8,655 nt of DNA. Source: Pyramidobacter sp. Lineage in GTDB: Bacteria > Synergistota > Synergistia > Synergistales > Dethiosulfovibrionaceae. The notes under the pieces were generated by a model, which was given only the letters and a program-made list of their open reading frames with translations, did not search any database and was not told where the DNA came from. The DNA lies in NCBI GenBank assembly GCA_016286835.1, contig JAEEUD010000063.1, positions 1 through 8,655 of the forward strand. Direction: 5' to 3'. How positions within the stretch are numbered: the stretch's first letter is position 1; every line of letters begins with the position of its first letter. A program made the translations under genes and the position numbers. Positions 1-6,511 of the stretch are shown here, in pieces.

Positions 1-1733
1 GCCCCGCTTTTGTCGTCCTCAGCCACAAAGGCGGCACGCTCTGCATCCCGTCGGTGTTCATGGCCTATGACGGCACGCCGCTCGACATGAAGACGCCGCT
101 GCTGAAGAGCATCGACGCGATCCAGGAGCGGGCTCTGCGTCTGCTCAAACTGTTCGGCAACCGCACCGTGCGTTCCGTCGACGTGACGATCGGCGCGGAG
201 CAGGAATATTTCCTCGTCGACGAGGAAAAGGCGCGCCTGCGTCCCGACATCGAGCTCTGCCGCCGCACGCTGATCGGCGCGCCGTCACCGAAGGCGCAGA
301 CGGTGGAGGCGCACTACTTCGGCGCGATCCACCCGCGCGTGCTCGCCTTCATGGAGGACGTCGAGCGTGATATGTACCGTCTCGGCCAGGTTATGAGCAC
401 GCGGCACAACGAGGTGGCACCGGGACAGTTCGAGTTCGCGCCCGTGCTTGCCGAAGCCAACCTCGGCTGCGACCAGAACCAGATGCTCATGGAAGTGATG
501 CGCAAGATGGCCCGCCGTCACCACTTCCAGCTGCTGCTGCACGAAAAGCCTTTCGCCAGCGTCAACGGCAGCGGCAAGCACCTCAACGTCTCACTGCGCG
601 ACAGCGAGGGCCGCAACCTTTTGAAGCCCACGAACAACTCATTGCGCAACGTGCAGTTTTTGTCGTTCATCGCCTCGTTCCTGATGGGCGTGGCGCGTCA
701 CGGCGGCCTGCTGCGCGCCTGCATCGCCTCGGCCGGCAACAGCCACCGTCTCGGCGGCAACGAAGCGCCGCCCGCTGTGATGAGCGTTTTCGTCGGCTCG
801 CTGCTCGACCACGTGATGTCGAACATCGCCGAAGGCATGACCGACGAGATCTCCGCGAAAGAGCTGCTGGACACGGGCCTTGACCGCCTGCCGACGATCT
901 CCCGCGATATGAGCGACCGCAACCGCACCTCTCCTATCGCCTTCACCGGCAACAAGTGGGAATTCCGCGCCGTCGGCGCGCCTCAGGCGCTCAGCGGCCC
1001 GCTGACGATCTTGCTGGCGATCTGGGCCGAAGGCATCGAGCGCTTCAGCACGGCGCTGAAAGCGCGCATCGACGCCGGCTCGGAAGCGACCGACGCCGCT
1101 CTGGCCGTGATCCGCGACGCCTGGAAGGAGTCCGCGGCCGTGCGCTTCGAGGGCAACGGCTACGACCCCGCCTGGATCGACGAGGCAAAGCGCCGCGGCC
1201 TGCCCGTGTGCAAAAACACCGTGGAGGCGCTCGATCAGTATCTGCTCCGCGAACACAGCGAGCTTCTGACCGGTCTCGGCATCATGACCGAACGCGAGAT
1301 CGAGGCCTATTACGAAGTGCGCCTTGAGCAGTACTGCGAGACGACCGAGACCGAGCTGGGCGTGCTGAGGATGATGATGTACGACGGCGTGCTGCCGGCG
1401 GTGACGAAGCAGATCGCCCGCGAGGCGACGACGCTGGCCTCTCTGCCGGAACGCACGCGCGGCTCCCTTGACGTTTGGGAGGAGAACATCGACCGCCTGG
1501 CGAAGTACAAATGCGACATCCTCAAAAAAGTCGGGGAGCTGGAAGGCGTCGTCGCCGCCATCCACGGCACGCCGGTACGCGAAAAGGCAAACATCCTCGT
1601 CGAAAAGGGCGAAAAAGTCATGGCCGAACTCCGCGCCCTCAGCGACGCCGTCGAGCCGCTCATCGCCGCCGAGTTCTGGCCGTATCCCAGCTACACCGAC
1701 CTGTACAGGATCGAAGACTTCAAACTGCAATAG
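1..1733 (+). CDS. glnN: Type III glutamine synthetase (GSIII), C-terminal ~80%, start outside window
   Basis: ATP-dependent ligation of ammonia to glutamate, giving glutamine; cytoplasmic. The reading frame is open from base 3, and the codons before the first in-frame GTG (54) already read as GSIII sequence (PAFVVLSHKGGTLCIP), so the true start is upstream. 576 residues are present; family members are about 700, so roughly 120-150 N-terminal residues are missing. Visible family motifs are GAEQEYF (nt 192-212), NEVAPGQFEFAP (408-443), NGSGKHLNVSL (564-596), AGNSHRLGGNEAPP (732-773), DRNRTSPIAFTGNKWEF (915-965), and a C-terminal EFWPYPSYTDLY shortly before the TAG stop. These fit GSIII and not GSI or GSII. 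The NGSGKH segment departs from the GKHNNWS I remember as usual. The next gene follows after only ~69 bp with no obvious terminator, so read-through into the kds/kdn block is possible. Confidence 0.95.
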   Translation, partial: PAFVVLSHKGGTLCIPSVFMAYDGTPLDMKTPLLKSIDAIQERALRLLKLFGNRTVRSVDVTIGAEQEYFLVDEEKARLRPDIELCRRTLIGAPSPKAQTVEAHYFGAIHPRVLAFMEDVERDMYRLGQVMSTRHNEVAPGQFEFAPVLAEANLGCDQNQMLMEVMRKMARRHHFQLLLHEKPFASVNGSGKHLNVSLRDSEGRNLLKPTNNSLRNVQFLSFIASFLMGVARHGGLLRACIASAGNSHRLGGNEAPPAVMSVFVGSLLDHVMSNIAEGMTDEISAKELLDTGLDRLPTISRDMSDRNRTSPIAFTGNKWEFRAVGAPQALSGPLTILLAIWAEGIERFSTALKARIDAGSEATDAALAVIRDAWKESAAVRFEGNGYDPAWIDEAKRRGLPVCKNTVEALDQYLLREHSELLTGLGIMTEREIEAYYEVRLEQYCETTETELGVLRMMMYDGVLPAVTKQIAREATTLASLPERTRGSLDVWEENIDRLAKYKCDILKKVGELEGVVAAIHGTPVREKANILVEKGEKVMAELRALSDAVEPLIAAEFWPYPSYTDLYRIEDFKLQ

Positions 1734-1786
1734 CGCCGCGCATTTTCAGCCCAGTGTGAAAGGGAAACGATTCTACGCTTCAAAGC

Positions 1787-1793
1787 AAGGGAG
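1787..1793 (+). promoter_or_regulatory. Ribosome binding site deciding the kdsB start
   Basis: AAGGGAG directly abuts the in-frame ATG at 1794, leaving no spacer. It lies 9 nt upstream of the in-frame GTG at 1803. Normal Shine-Dalgarno spacing therefore favours the GTG as initiation codon. Confidence 0.6.
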
Positions 1794-1802
1794 ATGTTTA
1801 TC

Positions 1803-2570
1803 GTGTCACTGGAAACGCTTGCGGTCATTCCGGCCCGCATGGCCAGCACCCGTCTGCCGGGCAAGCCGCTGATCGAGGTCGGCGGCGTACCGCTGATCCT
1901 GCGTGTTTCGCGCGGCGTGCGCGCCTGTTCGTGCGTCGACCGCGTCATCGTCGCGACCGATGATGAGCGTATCGCCGAGACAGTCGAAGCCGACGGCGGC
2001 GAAGCGATGATGACGCCCGAAGACCTGCCGAGCGGCGGCGACCGCGTCGCCTGGGTCTCCCGGCGTGTGCCTTCGCAGTTCGTCGTCAACGTGCAGGGCG
2101 ACGACCCGCTCGTCGGTCCCGATATGATCGAACCGCTTGTCGCCGAGCTCAAAAACAGTCCCGACACGCGCCTGGCACTGCTTGTCAGGCGCATCGAAAA
2201 GGCCGAAGAGGTCGCTGATCCCAATATCGTCAAGGTCGTTTTTGACATTACCGGTCGTGCCCTTTACTTCAGCCGTTCGCCCGTTCCGCATCCGCGCAAG
2301 GCGTCCCGCGCCGTGTGGTACAAGCATATCGGCCCTTACGCGTGGCGGCGCGATTTTCTGCTCGACTTCGCGTCCGGCGGTCAAACGCCTTTGGAGATCG
2401 CCGAAAGCCTGGAGATGCTGCGCGTGCTGGAACGCGGCTATACCATCCGCTGCGTTCCCGCACCGCGCGACACGATCGAGGTCGACACGCCGGATGATCT
2501 CGGGAAGCTCGAAGCCTTTCTCGCGGCCCAGCCGCACGGCGTTTCGGCTTCCGGCGGGGCACGGCCATGA
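1803..2570 (+). CDS. kdsB: CMP-Kdo synthetase family protein, probably CMP-8-amino-Kdo (Kdo8N) cytidylyltransferase
   Basis: Transfers CMP from CTP to a 3-deoxy-octulosonate sugar, activating it for transfer to lipid A; cytoplasmic. Length is 255 aa from GTG 1803 (258 from ATG 1794), normal for KdsB (~250). Motifs numbered from the GTG: nucleotide-binding loop IPARMASTRLPGKPL (9-23), ATDDE (51-55), SGGDR (77-81), NVQGDDP (96-102), ALYFSR (153-158), KHIGPYAW (174-181), ESLEMLRVLERG (201-212) and DTIEVDTPDDL (223-233). The usual QGDEP of Kdo-specific enzymes is QGDDP here, and the C-terminal motif is DTIEVDTP rather than the GTGVDTP of E. coli. From memory this resembles Shewanella KdsB, which uses Kdo8N. 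The stop overlaps the next start as ATGA, implying translational coupling with kdnB. The family call is secure. The Kdo8N preference is inferred mainly from the neighbours; ordinary CMP-Kdo synthesis is the alternative. Confidence 0.88.
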   Translation: MSLETLAVIPARMASTRLPGKPLIEVGGVPLILRVSRGVRACSCVDRVIVATDDERIAETVEADGGEAMMTPEDLPSGGDRVAWVSRRVPSQFVVNVQGDDPLVGPDMIEPLVAELKNSPDTRLALLVRRIEKAEEVADPNIVKVVFDITGRALYFSRSPVPHPRKASRAVWYKHIGPYAWRRDFLLDFASGGQTPLEIAESLEMLRVLERGYTIRCVPAPRDTIEVDTPDDLGKLEAFLAAQPHGVSASGGARP

Positions 2571-3691
2571 AGACGCCTCTGCCAGAAAGCGCGGCCGAAC
2601 TGATGAGCCAGCCGCGCTGGTGGCGCGTCGACGTGCCCACGGAGATCGTCATCAGCGACAGAGGGCTCGACACGGTTTTCGACCTGATCGCCGCGCGCGG
2701 CGTGAAACCGTTTTTCGTGGTCGACGCGTCGCTGCGCGATCAGCCGGATTTCGCGCGCGTTTTTGAACAAAAGGACGTCTTTGCCTTCAACGCTTCGTAT
2801 TCCGAAGTTCGCACGGGCGACGTGGATTCGCTCGTCGCGCTGCTGCGCAGCAGGCGCATGGATGACGTGACGCTGATCGGCATCGGCGGCGGCTCCACGA
2901 TGGACCTGGCGAAAGCGGCCGGCATCTGCTTTGCCAACCCGCTCCGGGCGCAGGATTACCAGGGATACGGAATGGAAATGGCTCGCGGGCTCGACGTGTG
3001 GACCGTCCCCGCACTGAACGGCACCGGCGCGGAGCTGACGCCGATCGCCGTGATGCGCGGGCCCGAGAAGAAGCTGGGCATCAACAATCCGTTTGCCGCC
3101 GCCGGGCTGACCGTGATCGATCCGCACCTCTCAAAGGGCGCGCCGGCGTTCAACCGCTTTTACACGATGATGGACTGCTACTTCCACCATTACGAGATCT
3201 CACGAAGCCGGACCAGCTCGAAGGACGCGATCGCCGATTCGCTGGACGGACTGGAACTGTCGCGATACGTCCTTTCTCATGATCTCGAAAAATGGGACGA
3301 AGGTCTGGCAGCCGTCTCGGCCATGGCCTCACTGCTCGGCGGAACGAGCAGCACGGGCGGACGCGTCGGCGCGGCGCACGCGATTTCCTACGGTCTCAGC
3401 AACAGCGCCCCTTTTCTGCCGCACAGTGTCGCCGTAACGCTGGCGATGCTGGCGCTGAAAGACGTCTACCCCGACGGACACGCGGAAACGCTGCGCTTTC
3501 TTGAGCTGAACGGGCGACCGCTGCCTTCTGCCCGAGCCTACGGCATCAGGCCGCGCGACATATCCGCGATGACGAGGACCGCACTAGGCATGGAGAAACT
3601 GTGGCAGAGCTGTTTCGGCCCCGACCGCTGGAAGAAGCTGGCGGCGCCGGGATGGATCGCCTCGATCTATGAAACCATCGTCAACGGCTGA
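2567..3691 (+). CDS. kdnB: Iron-alcohol-dehydrogenase-fold enzyme, probable Kdo 8-oxidase/dehydrogenase (KdnB)
   Basis: Proposed to oxidise C8 of Kdo to an aldehyde, the first committed step to 8-amino-Kdo. Length is 374 aa, as expected for group III metal-dependent alcohol dehydrogenases. The N-terminal half is a dinucleotide-binding domain with IGIGGGSTMDLAKA (104-117), then DYQGY (130-134), PALNGTGAE (148-156) and KKLGINN (168-174). The metal ligands of the family appear intact: Asp203 and His207 in MDCYFHHYE (202-210), His271 in AAHAISYGLS, and His286 in LPHSVA. KKLG, DYQG, FYTMMDC and AHAISYGLS are, from memory, close to Shewanella oneidensis KdnB rather than to ethanol or butanol dehydrogenases. 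The ATG lies in the ATGA overlap with kdsB, preceded by a weak G-rich SD, so translation is probably coupled. kdnA follows 29 nt downstream. Specific assignment rests on this three-gene context; a different sugar alcohol oxidation remains possible. Confidence 0.8.
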   Translation: MKTPLPESAAELMSQPRWWRVDVPTEIVISDRGLDTVFDLIAARGVKPFFVVDASLRDQPDFARVFEQKDVFAFNASYSEVRTGDVDSLVALLRSRRMDDVTLIGIGGGSTMDLAKAAGICFANPLRAQDYQGYGMEMARGLDVWTVPALNGTGAELTPIAVMRGPEKKLGINNPFAAAGLTVIDPHLSKGAPAFNRFYTMMDCYFHHYEISRSRTSSKDAIADSLDGLELSRYVLSHDLEKWDEGLAAVSAMASLLGGTSSTGGRVGAAHAISYGLSNSAPFLPHSVAVTLAMLALKDVYPDGHAETLRFLELNGRPLPSARAYGIRPRDISAMTRTALGMEKLWQSCFGPDRWKKLAAPGWIASIYETIVNG

Positions 3692-3704
3692 CGATATCAA
3701 GAGT

Positions 3705-3711
3705 AAAGGAG
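3705..3711 (+). promoter_or_regulatory. Ribosome binding site of kdnA
   Basis: AAAGGAG lies 9 nt before the ATG at 3721. A second ATG at 3714, out of frame and only 2 nt from this SD, opens a six-codon ORF (MKNARH, stop 3732-3734). Spacing favours 3721. Confidence 0.7.
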
Positions 3712-3720
3712 TCATGAAAA

Positions 3721-4899
3721 ATGCCAGGCACTGAACTGTTCGATCAAATGGAACTCGACGCCGTCAGCGACGTGATCCGCCGCAAAATGGTGCATCGCTA
3801 CTCCTCGCACGCCGCGCGAAAAGGCGTGTACCGCGTCAGCGAATTCGAGGCCGCTCTGGCTGCCAGGGTCGGAGCCGCCAACGCGCTGGCCGTCTGCAAC
3901 GGCACGTCGGCGCTGTTCGTCGGACTGAAAGCGATGGGCGTCGGGCCGGGCGATGAGGTGATCACCCCGGCGTTCACGTTCATCGCTACGGTCGAGGCGA
4001 TCGCCGCCTGCGGCGCGATCCCCGTGCTGGCCGACATCGACGAGACGCTCGGCATGTGCCCCGCTTCGGTCGAGAGCAAGATCTCGAAACGGACAAAAGC
4101 GATCATGCCCGTTCACATGTTCGGCGCGGCCACGCGGCTGGAACCGATCCTTGAACTCGGCGCAAAGTACGGCATCCCGGTCGTGGAAGACAGCTGCGAG
4201 GTGACCGGCGGAACGTACCGCGGCAAAGCGCTGGGGACGTTCGGCCTGTGGGGCGCGTACAGCTTCGACCCGAACAAATACGTCACGACGGGCGAAGGCG
4301 GCGCGCTCGTCACGAACGATGCGGAACTGTACAAAAAGATGGAGTATTACCACGATCACGGGCACGTCCATCGCCTCGACATCGAACGCGGCGCGGAGGA
4401 CAAATGCGGTCTCGGCCTGAATTTCCGCATGAGCGAGCTGGAAGGGGCGCTCGGCCTCGTCGCGCTGAAAAAGATGGACGCGGCGCAGGCGATGCTGCGC
4501 CGGACAAAGCGTCTCGTCCTTGAGGGCGTCGCCGGAACCGGGCTGACGCCGCGCCCCGTTCCCGATCGCGACGGCGACATCGCCACGCACATCGTCTTTC
4601 TGCTGCCGTCGGCGCAGGCAGCAAAGAAGCTTCAGGCCGTCACGGCCGAGTGCGGTATGCCCGTATCCATCATTGGCGAGAACACGTGGCACTACGCCAA
4701 GCACTGGAAAGCGCTGAACGAGCTCAGCGGCACCGTCATCGGCGGCAACACAGCGCCGTCCTACGCGCCGGAAACGATGGCCGCCAGCGACGCCATTCTC
4801 TCGCGCGCCGTGTTTTACTGTCCGAACCTCCGTACCGGCGACGAGACGATCGAAAAGATGATCGCCGCTCTGAAAGCAGGAGCCAAAGCGGCGCTCTAG
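3721..4899 (+). CDS. kdnA: DegT/DnrJ/EryC1/StrS aminotransferase, probable 8-amino-Kdo transaminase (KdnA)
   Basis: PLP-dependent sugar aminotransferase of fold type I. Proposed to convert the 8-aldehyde made by KdnB into 8-amino-3,8-dideoxy-Kdo, probably with glutamate as amino donor. Length is 392 aa, typical of the family. Visible residues: NGTSAL (60-65) for PLP phosphate contact; TPAFTFIAT (82-90); VVEDSCE (154-160), whose Asp157 should face the pyridine nitrogen; and SFDPNKYVTTGEGG (181-194), with Lys186 as the Schiff-base lysine. The common EDAAQ is EDSCE here, so Glu replaces the usual Gln at 160. NFRMSELEGALG (234-245) is the standard helix after the active site. The start at 3721 is fixed by the AAAGGAG 9 nt upstream. 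A hairpin spans its TAG stop. Family membership is certain. Substrate is inferred from kdsB and kdnB immediately upstream; other sugar aminotransferases of this family act on UDP- or dTDP-ketosugars. Confidence 0.85.
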   Translation: MPGTELFDQMELDAVSDVIRRKMVHRYSSHAARKGVYRVSEFEAALAARVGAANALAVCNGTSALFVGLKAMGVGPGDEVITPAFTFIATVEAIAACGAIPVLADIDETLGMCPASVESKISKRTKAIMPVHMFGAATRLEPILELGAKYGIPVVEDSCEVTGGTYRGKALGTFGLWGAYSFDPNKYVTTGEGGALVTNDAELYKKMEYYHDHGHVHRLDIERGAEDKCGLGLNFRMSELEGALGLVALKKMDAAQAMLRRTKRLVLEGVAGTGLTPRPVPDRDGDIATHIVFLLPSAQAAKKLQAVTAECGMPVSIIGENTWHYAKHWKALNELSGTVIGGNTAPSYAPETMAASDAILSRAVFYCPNLRTGDETIEKMIAALKAGAKAAL

Positions 4900-4909
4900 G
4901 CGCTGCTTT
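4885..4909 (+). terminator. Hairpin spanning the kdnA stop, possible terminator
   Basis: AAAGCGGCGC (4885-4894) and GCGCTGCTTT (4900-4909) form a 10-bp stem with one G-U pair around a TCTAG loop. The loop contains most of the kdnA TAG stop (4897-4899). The stem ends in TTT, but no longer U-tract follows, so termination would be weak. It marks the probable end of the kds/kdn transcript. Confidence 0.4.
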
Positions 4910-4932
4910 GCCAACACACCACACCACGCACA

Positions 4933-4978
4933 GACGCCGAAACGCAGTTCCCTTGACAGGGAAATACGCTCCGGCGTC
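4933..4978 (+). promoter_or_regulatory. Nested stem-loop in the kdnA-purF gap
   Basis: An outer 7-bp stem GACGCCG (4933-4939)/CGGCGTC (4972-4978) encloses a second 6-bp stem TTCCCT (4948-4953)/AGGGAA (4958-4963) with a TGAC loop. The unpaired 8-nt segments on each side do not match each other. It lies 44 nt before the purF ATG, so it could be a terminator for upstream transcripts or a structured purF leader. I do not recognise it as a known riboswitch, including the purine class. Confidence 0.35.
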
Positions 4979-5007
4979 ACTTCATCAGACATCGTATGAC
5001 GAAATTG

Positions 5008-5014
5008 AAAGGGG
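5008..5014 (+). promoter_or_regulatory. Ribosome binding site of purF
   Basis: AAAGGGG lies 8 nt before the ATG at 5023. It supports that start over the in-frame ATG at 4996, which would lie upstream of this SD and hide the catalytic cysteine behind nine extra residues. Confidence 0.7.
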
Positions 5015-5022
5015 AAAACAAC

Positions 5023-6426
5023 ATGTGCGGGATCGTCGGCGCTTTTTCGCCTTCACGCGCCACGCTGGCTGAGGACATCTACCTCGGCCTTTACGCATTG
5101 CAGCACCGCGGCCAGGAAGCGGCCGGCATCGCCTGGACGAACGAAGACGGAGAGATCGTCTGCCGCAAGGGGCCCGGCCTTGTCCATGCCGCCCTCGATC
5201 AGGCAGAGATGAGCCGCGTCACGTGCCGCAGCGCCGTCGGACACGTCCGTTACGCCACGGCAGGCGGCTCGGCTGCCTGCAACATCCAGCCGCTGACGGC
5301 CAACACGCTCGCACGCGGTTCGTTTGCCGTCGCCCATAACGGCAACCTGCCCGACGCGCCGGCACAGCGCCGCGTCCTGGAACGCAGCGGCGCGCTGTTC
5401 CAGTCGAGCTCGGATACCGAACTGATCCTCCACCTGATCTCCCACCAGCCGGAACGCCCGTTTCCCGAGGCGCTCATGCAGGCGCTCGGGCAGGTGAAGG
5501 GTGCGTACTCGCTCGTCTTCCTGCATGACGACAAGCTGATCGCCGCCCGCGATCCCTGGGGATTTCGTCCGCTCGCGCTCGGCCGGCGCGGCGACATCAC
5601 CTATGTCGCCTCCGAGTCGTGCGCGTTCGACCTGCTCGGCGCGCAGATGATCCGCGACCTCGAGCCGGGAGAGATCGTCGTCATCGACGAAAGCGGCTGC
5701 CGCAGTTACATGCTTCCGTACGCAAGCGAGAGAAAATATCACTGCGCGTTCGAGTACGTCTATTTCGCGCGCCCCGACAGCGTCATCGACGGCGTTTCGG
5801 TGTACGAAGCCCGCAAGAACATGGGGCGCGCGCTGGCCCGCTCGTGCATGGGCACTCTATGCGGCTCCTCCGCGCTCACCAGTCCGCTCGTCACCGGCCT
5901 GCCCGACAGCGGCACGATCGCCGCTCTGGGGTTCTCCGAAGAATCCGGCATCCCCTATGAATCCGCCATCGTCCGCAACCGTTACAGCGGCCGCACATTT
6001 ATCGAGCCGACGCAGCGGGTGCGCGAACTGGGCGTTTTGAAAAAGCTCAACCCGATGCGGCAGCTCATTCAGGGGCGCGACCTGATCGTCATCGACGATT
6101 CGATCGTGCGCGGCACAACGTCGCTCAAAGTCGCGCGGCTTTTGCGCGAGCACTGCGGAGCCAAAGGCGTTCACATGTGCGTTTCCAGCCCGCCCGTCGC
6201 GTTTCCCTGCTTTTACGGCATCGACACGCCCAGCCGCAAAGAGCTCATCGCCGCACAGCTGCACGGGGACGCACTGAGAGAGCGCCTCGGCGTCGACTCG
6301 CTGTTCTACCTGAGCCGGGAGGAACTCGTCGCCGCGGTAGGGATGGAAGAGCGTCACCTCTGCACCGCGTGTTTCGACGGAAAGTACATGGAGTCCCCGC
6401 CGGCCTGCGGATGCAGCCGGTTCTGA
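5023..6426 (+). CDS. purF: Amidophosphoribosyltransferase (glutamine PRPP amidotransferase)
   Basis: First step of purine synthesis: glutamine plus PRPP gives phosphoribosylamine, glutamate and pyrophosphate; cytoplasmic. 467 aa, normal length. Starting at 5023 gives MCGIVGAF, placing catalytic Cys2 at the N-terminus after Met removal, as Ntn-type glutaminases need. The glutaminase domain (~1-230) shows QHRGQE (27-32), GHVRYAT (73-79), HNGNL (105-109) and SSDTE (129-133). The phosphoribosyltransferase domain follows, with PRPP loop VIDDSIVRGTT (356-366). Cys241 (HCAFEY), Cys396 (PCFYG), Cys447 and Cys450 (LCTAC) match the four 4Fe-4S ligands of Bacillus subtilis PurF. Unlike that enzyme there is no N-terminal propeptide. 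Two extra cysteines (462, 464) lie in the tail. It sits apart from other pur genes here and is convergent with the LysR gene. Confidence 0.96.
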   Translation: MCGIVGAFSPSRATLAEDIYLGLYALQHRGQEAAGIAWTNEDGEIVCRKGPGLVHAALDQAEMSRVTCRSAVGHVRYATAGGSAACNIQPLTANTLARGSFAVAHNGNLPDAPAQRRVLERSGALFQSSSDTELILHLISHQPERPFPEALMQALGQVKGAYSLVFLHDDKLIAARDPWGFRPLALGRRGDITYVASESCAFDLLGAQMIRDLEPGEIVVIDESGCRSYMLPYASERKYHCAFEYVYFARPDSVIDGVSVYEARKNMGRALARSCMGTLCGSSALTSPLVTGLPDSGTIAALGFSEESGIPYESAIVRNRYSGRTFIEPTQRVRELGVLKKLNPMRQLIQGRDLIVIDDSIVRGTTSLKVARLLREHCGAKGVHMCVSSPPVAFPCFYGIDTPSRKELIAAQLHGDALRERLGVDSLFYLSREELVAAVGMEERHLCTACFDGKYMESPPACGCSRF

Positions 6427-6446
6427 TCCTTGACGAGCACTCAACG

Positions 6447-6492
6447 ACAACCGCCCGCGAAACGCCTGTGAAAGCGTTTCGCGGGCAGTTGT
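6447..6492. terminator. Stem-loop between convergent purF and lysR, probable bidirectional terminator
   Basis: GCCCGCGAAACGC (6453-6465) and GCGTTTCGCGGGC (6474-6486) pair perfectly over 13 bp around an 8-nt loop. After one C-A mismatch the stem extends by ACAAC/GTTGT (6447-6451/6488-6492). It lies 20 nt after the purF stop and 19 nt beyond the lysR stop. Neither side has a clear U-tract, so it may terminate weakly or act as a 3'-end stabiliser. Its location between two converging stops supports a shared terminator. Confidence 0.65.
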
Positions 6493-6511
6493 GCTATTGA
6501 GCCTGCTTTGC

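Noticed and set aside
639..1730. Long open frame on the minus strand (363 codons) opposite the GSIII gene
   Set aside because: Shadow of a GC-rich coding sequence: no recognisable domain, repetitive Arg/Val/Ala/Asp-rich composition, and the plus frame is unambiguous GSIII.
1734..1802. Promoter or terminator between the GSIII gene and kdsB
   Set aside because: No stem-loop found, and TTTTCA/GATTCT-type matches are too weak and badly spaced to report.
1806..2537. 243-codon minus-strand frame opposite kdsB
   Set aside because: Composition typical of antisense shadows; the plus strand is a clear KdsB.
4953..4958. TTGACA as the -35 of a purF promoter
   Set aside because: At 16-18 nt downstream the sequence is GC-rich (CGTCAC/GTCACT/TCACTT), with no -10 match, and the hexamer lies within a hairpin.
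3712..4992. 426-codon minus-strand open frame opposite kdnA
   Set aside because: No family resemblance, low-complexity Arg/Ala/Asp/Val make-up; the aminotransferase on the plus strand has all its motifs and a good SD.
4996..5022. Upstream in-frame ATG as purF start, possibly a propeptide
   Set aside because: It precedes the AAAGGGG ribosome binding site, so the SD would fall inside the coding region. The nine residues (MTKLKGENN) do not look like a conserved propeptide, and MCGIVGAF is the normal mature N-terminus.
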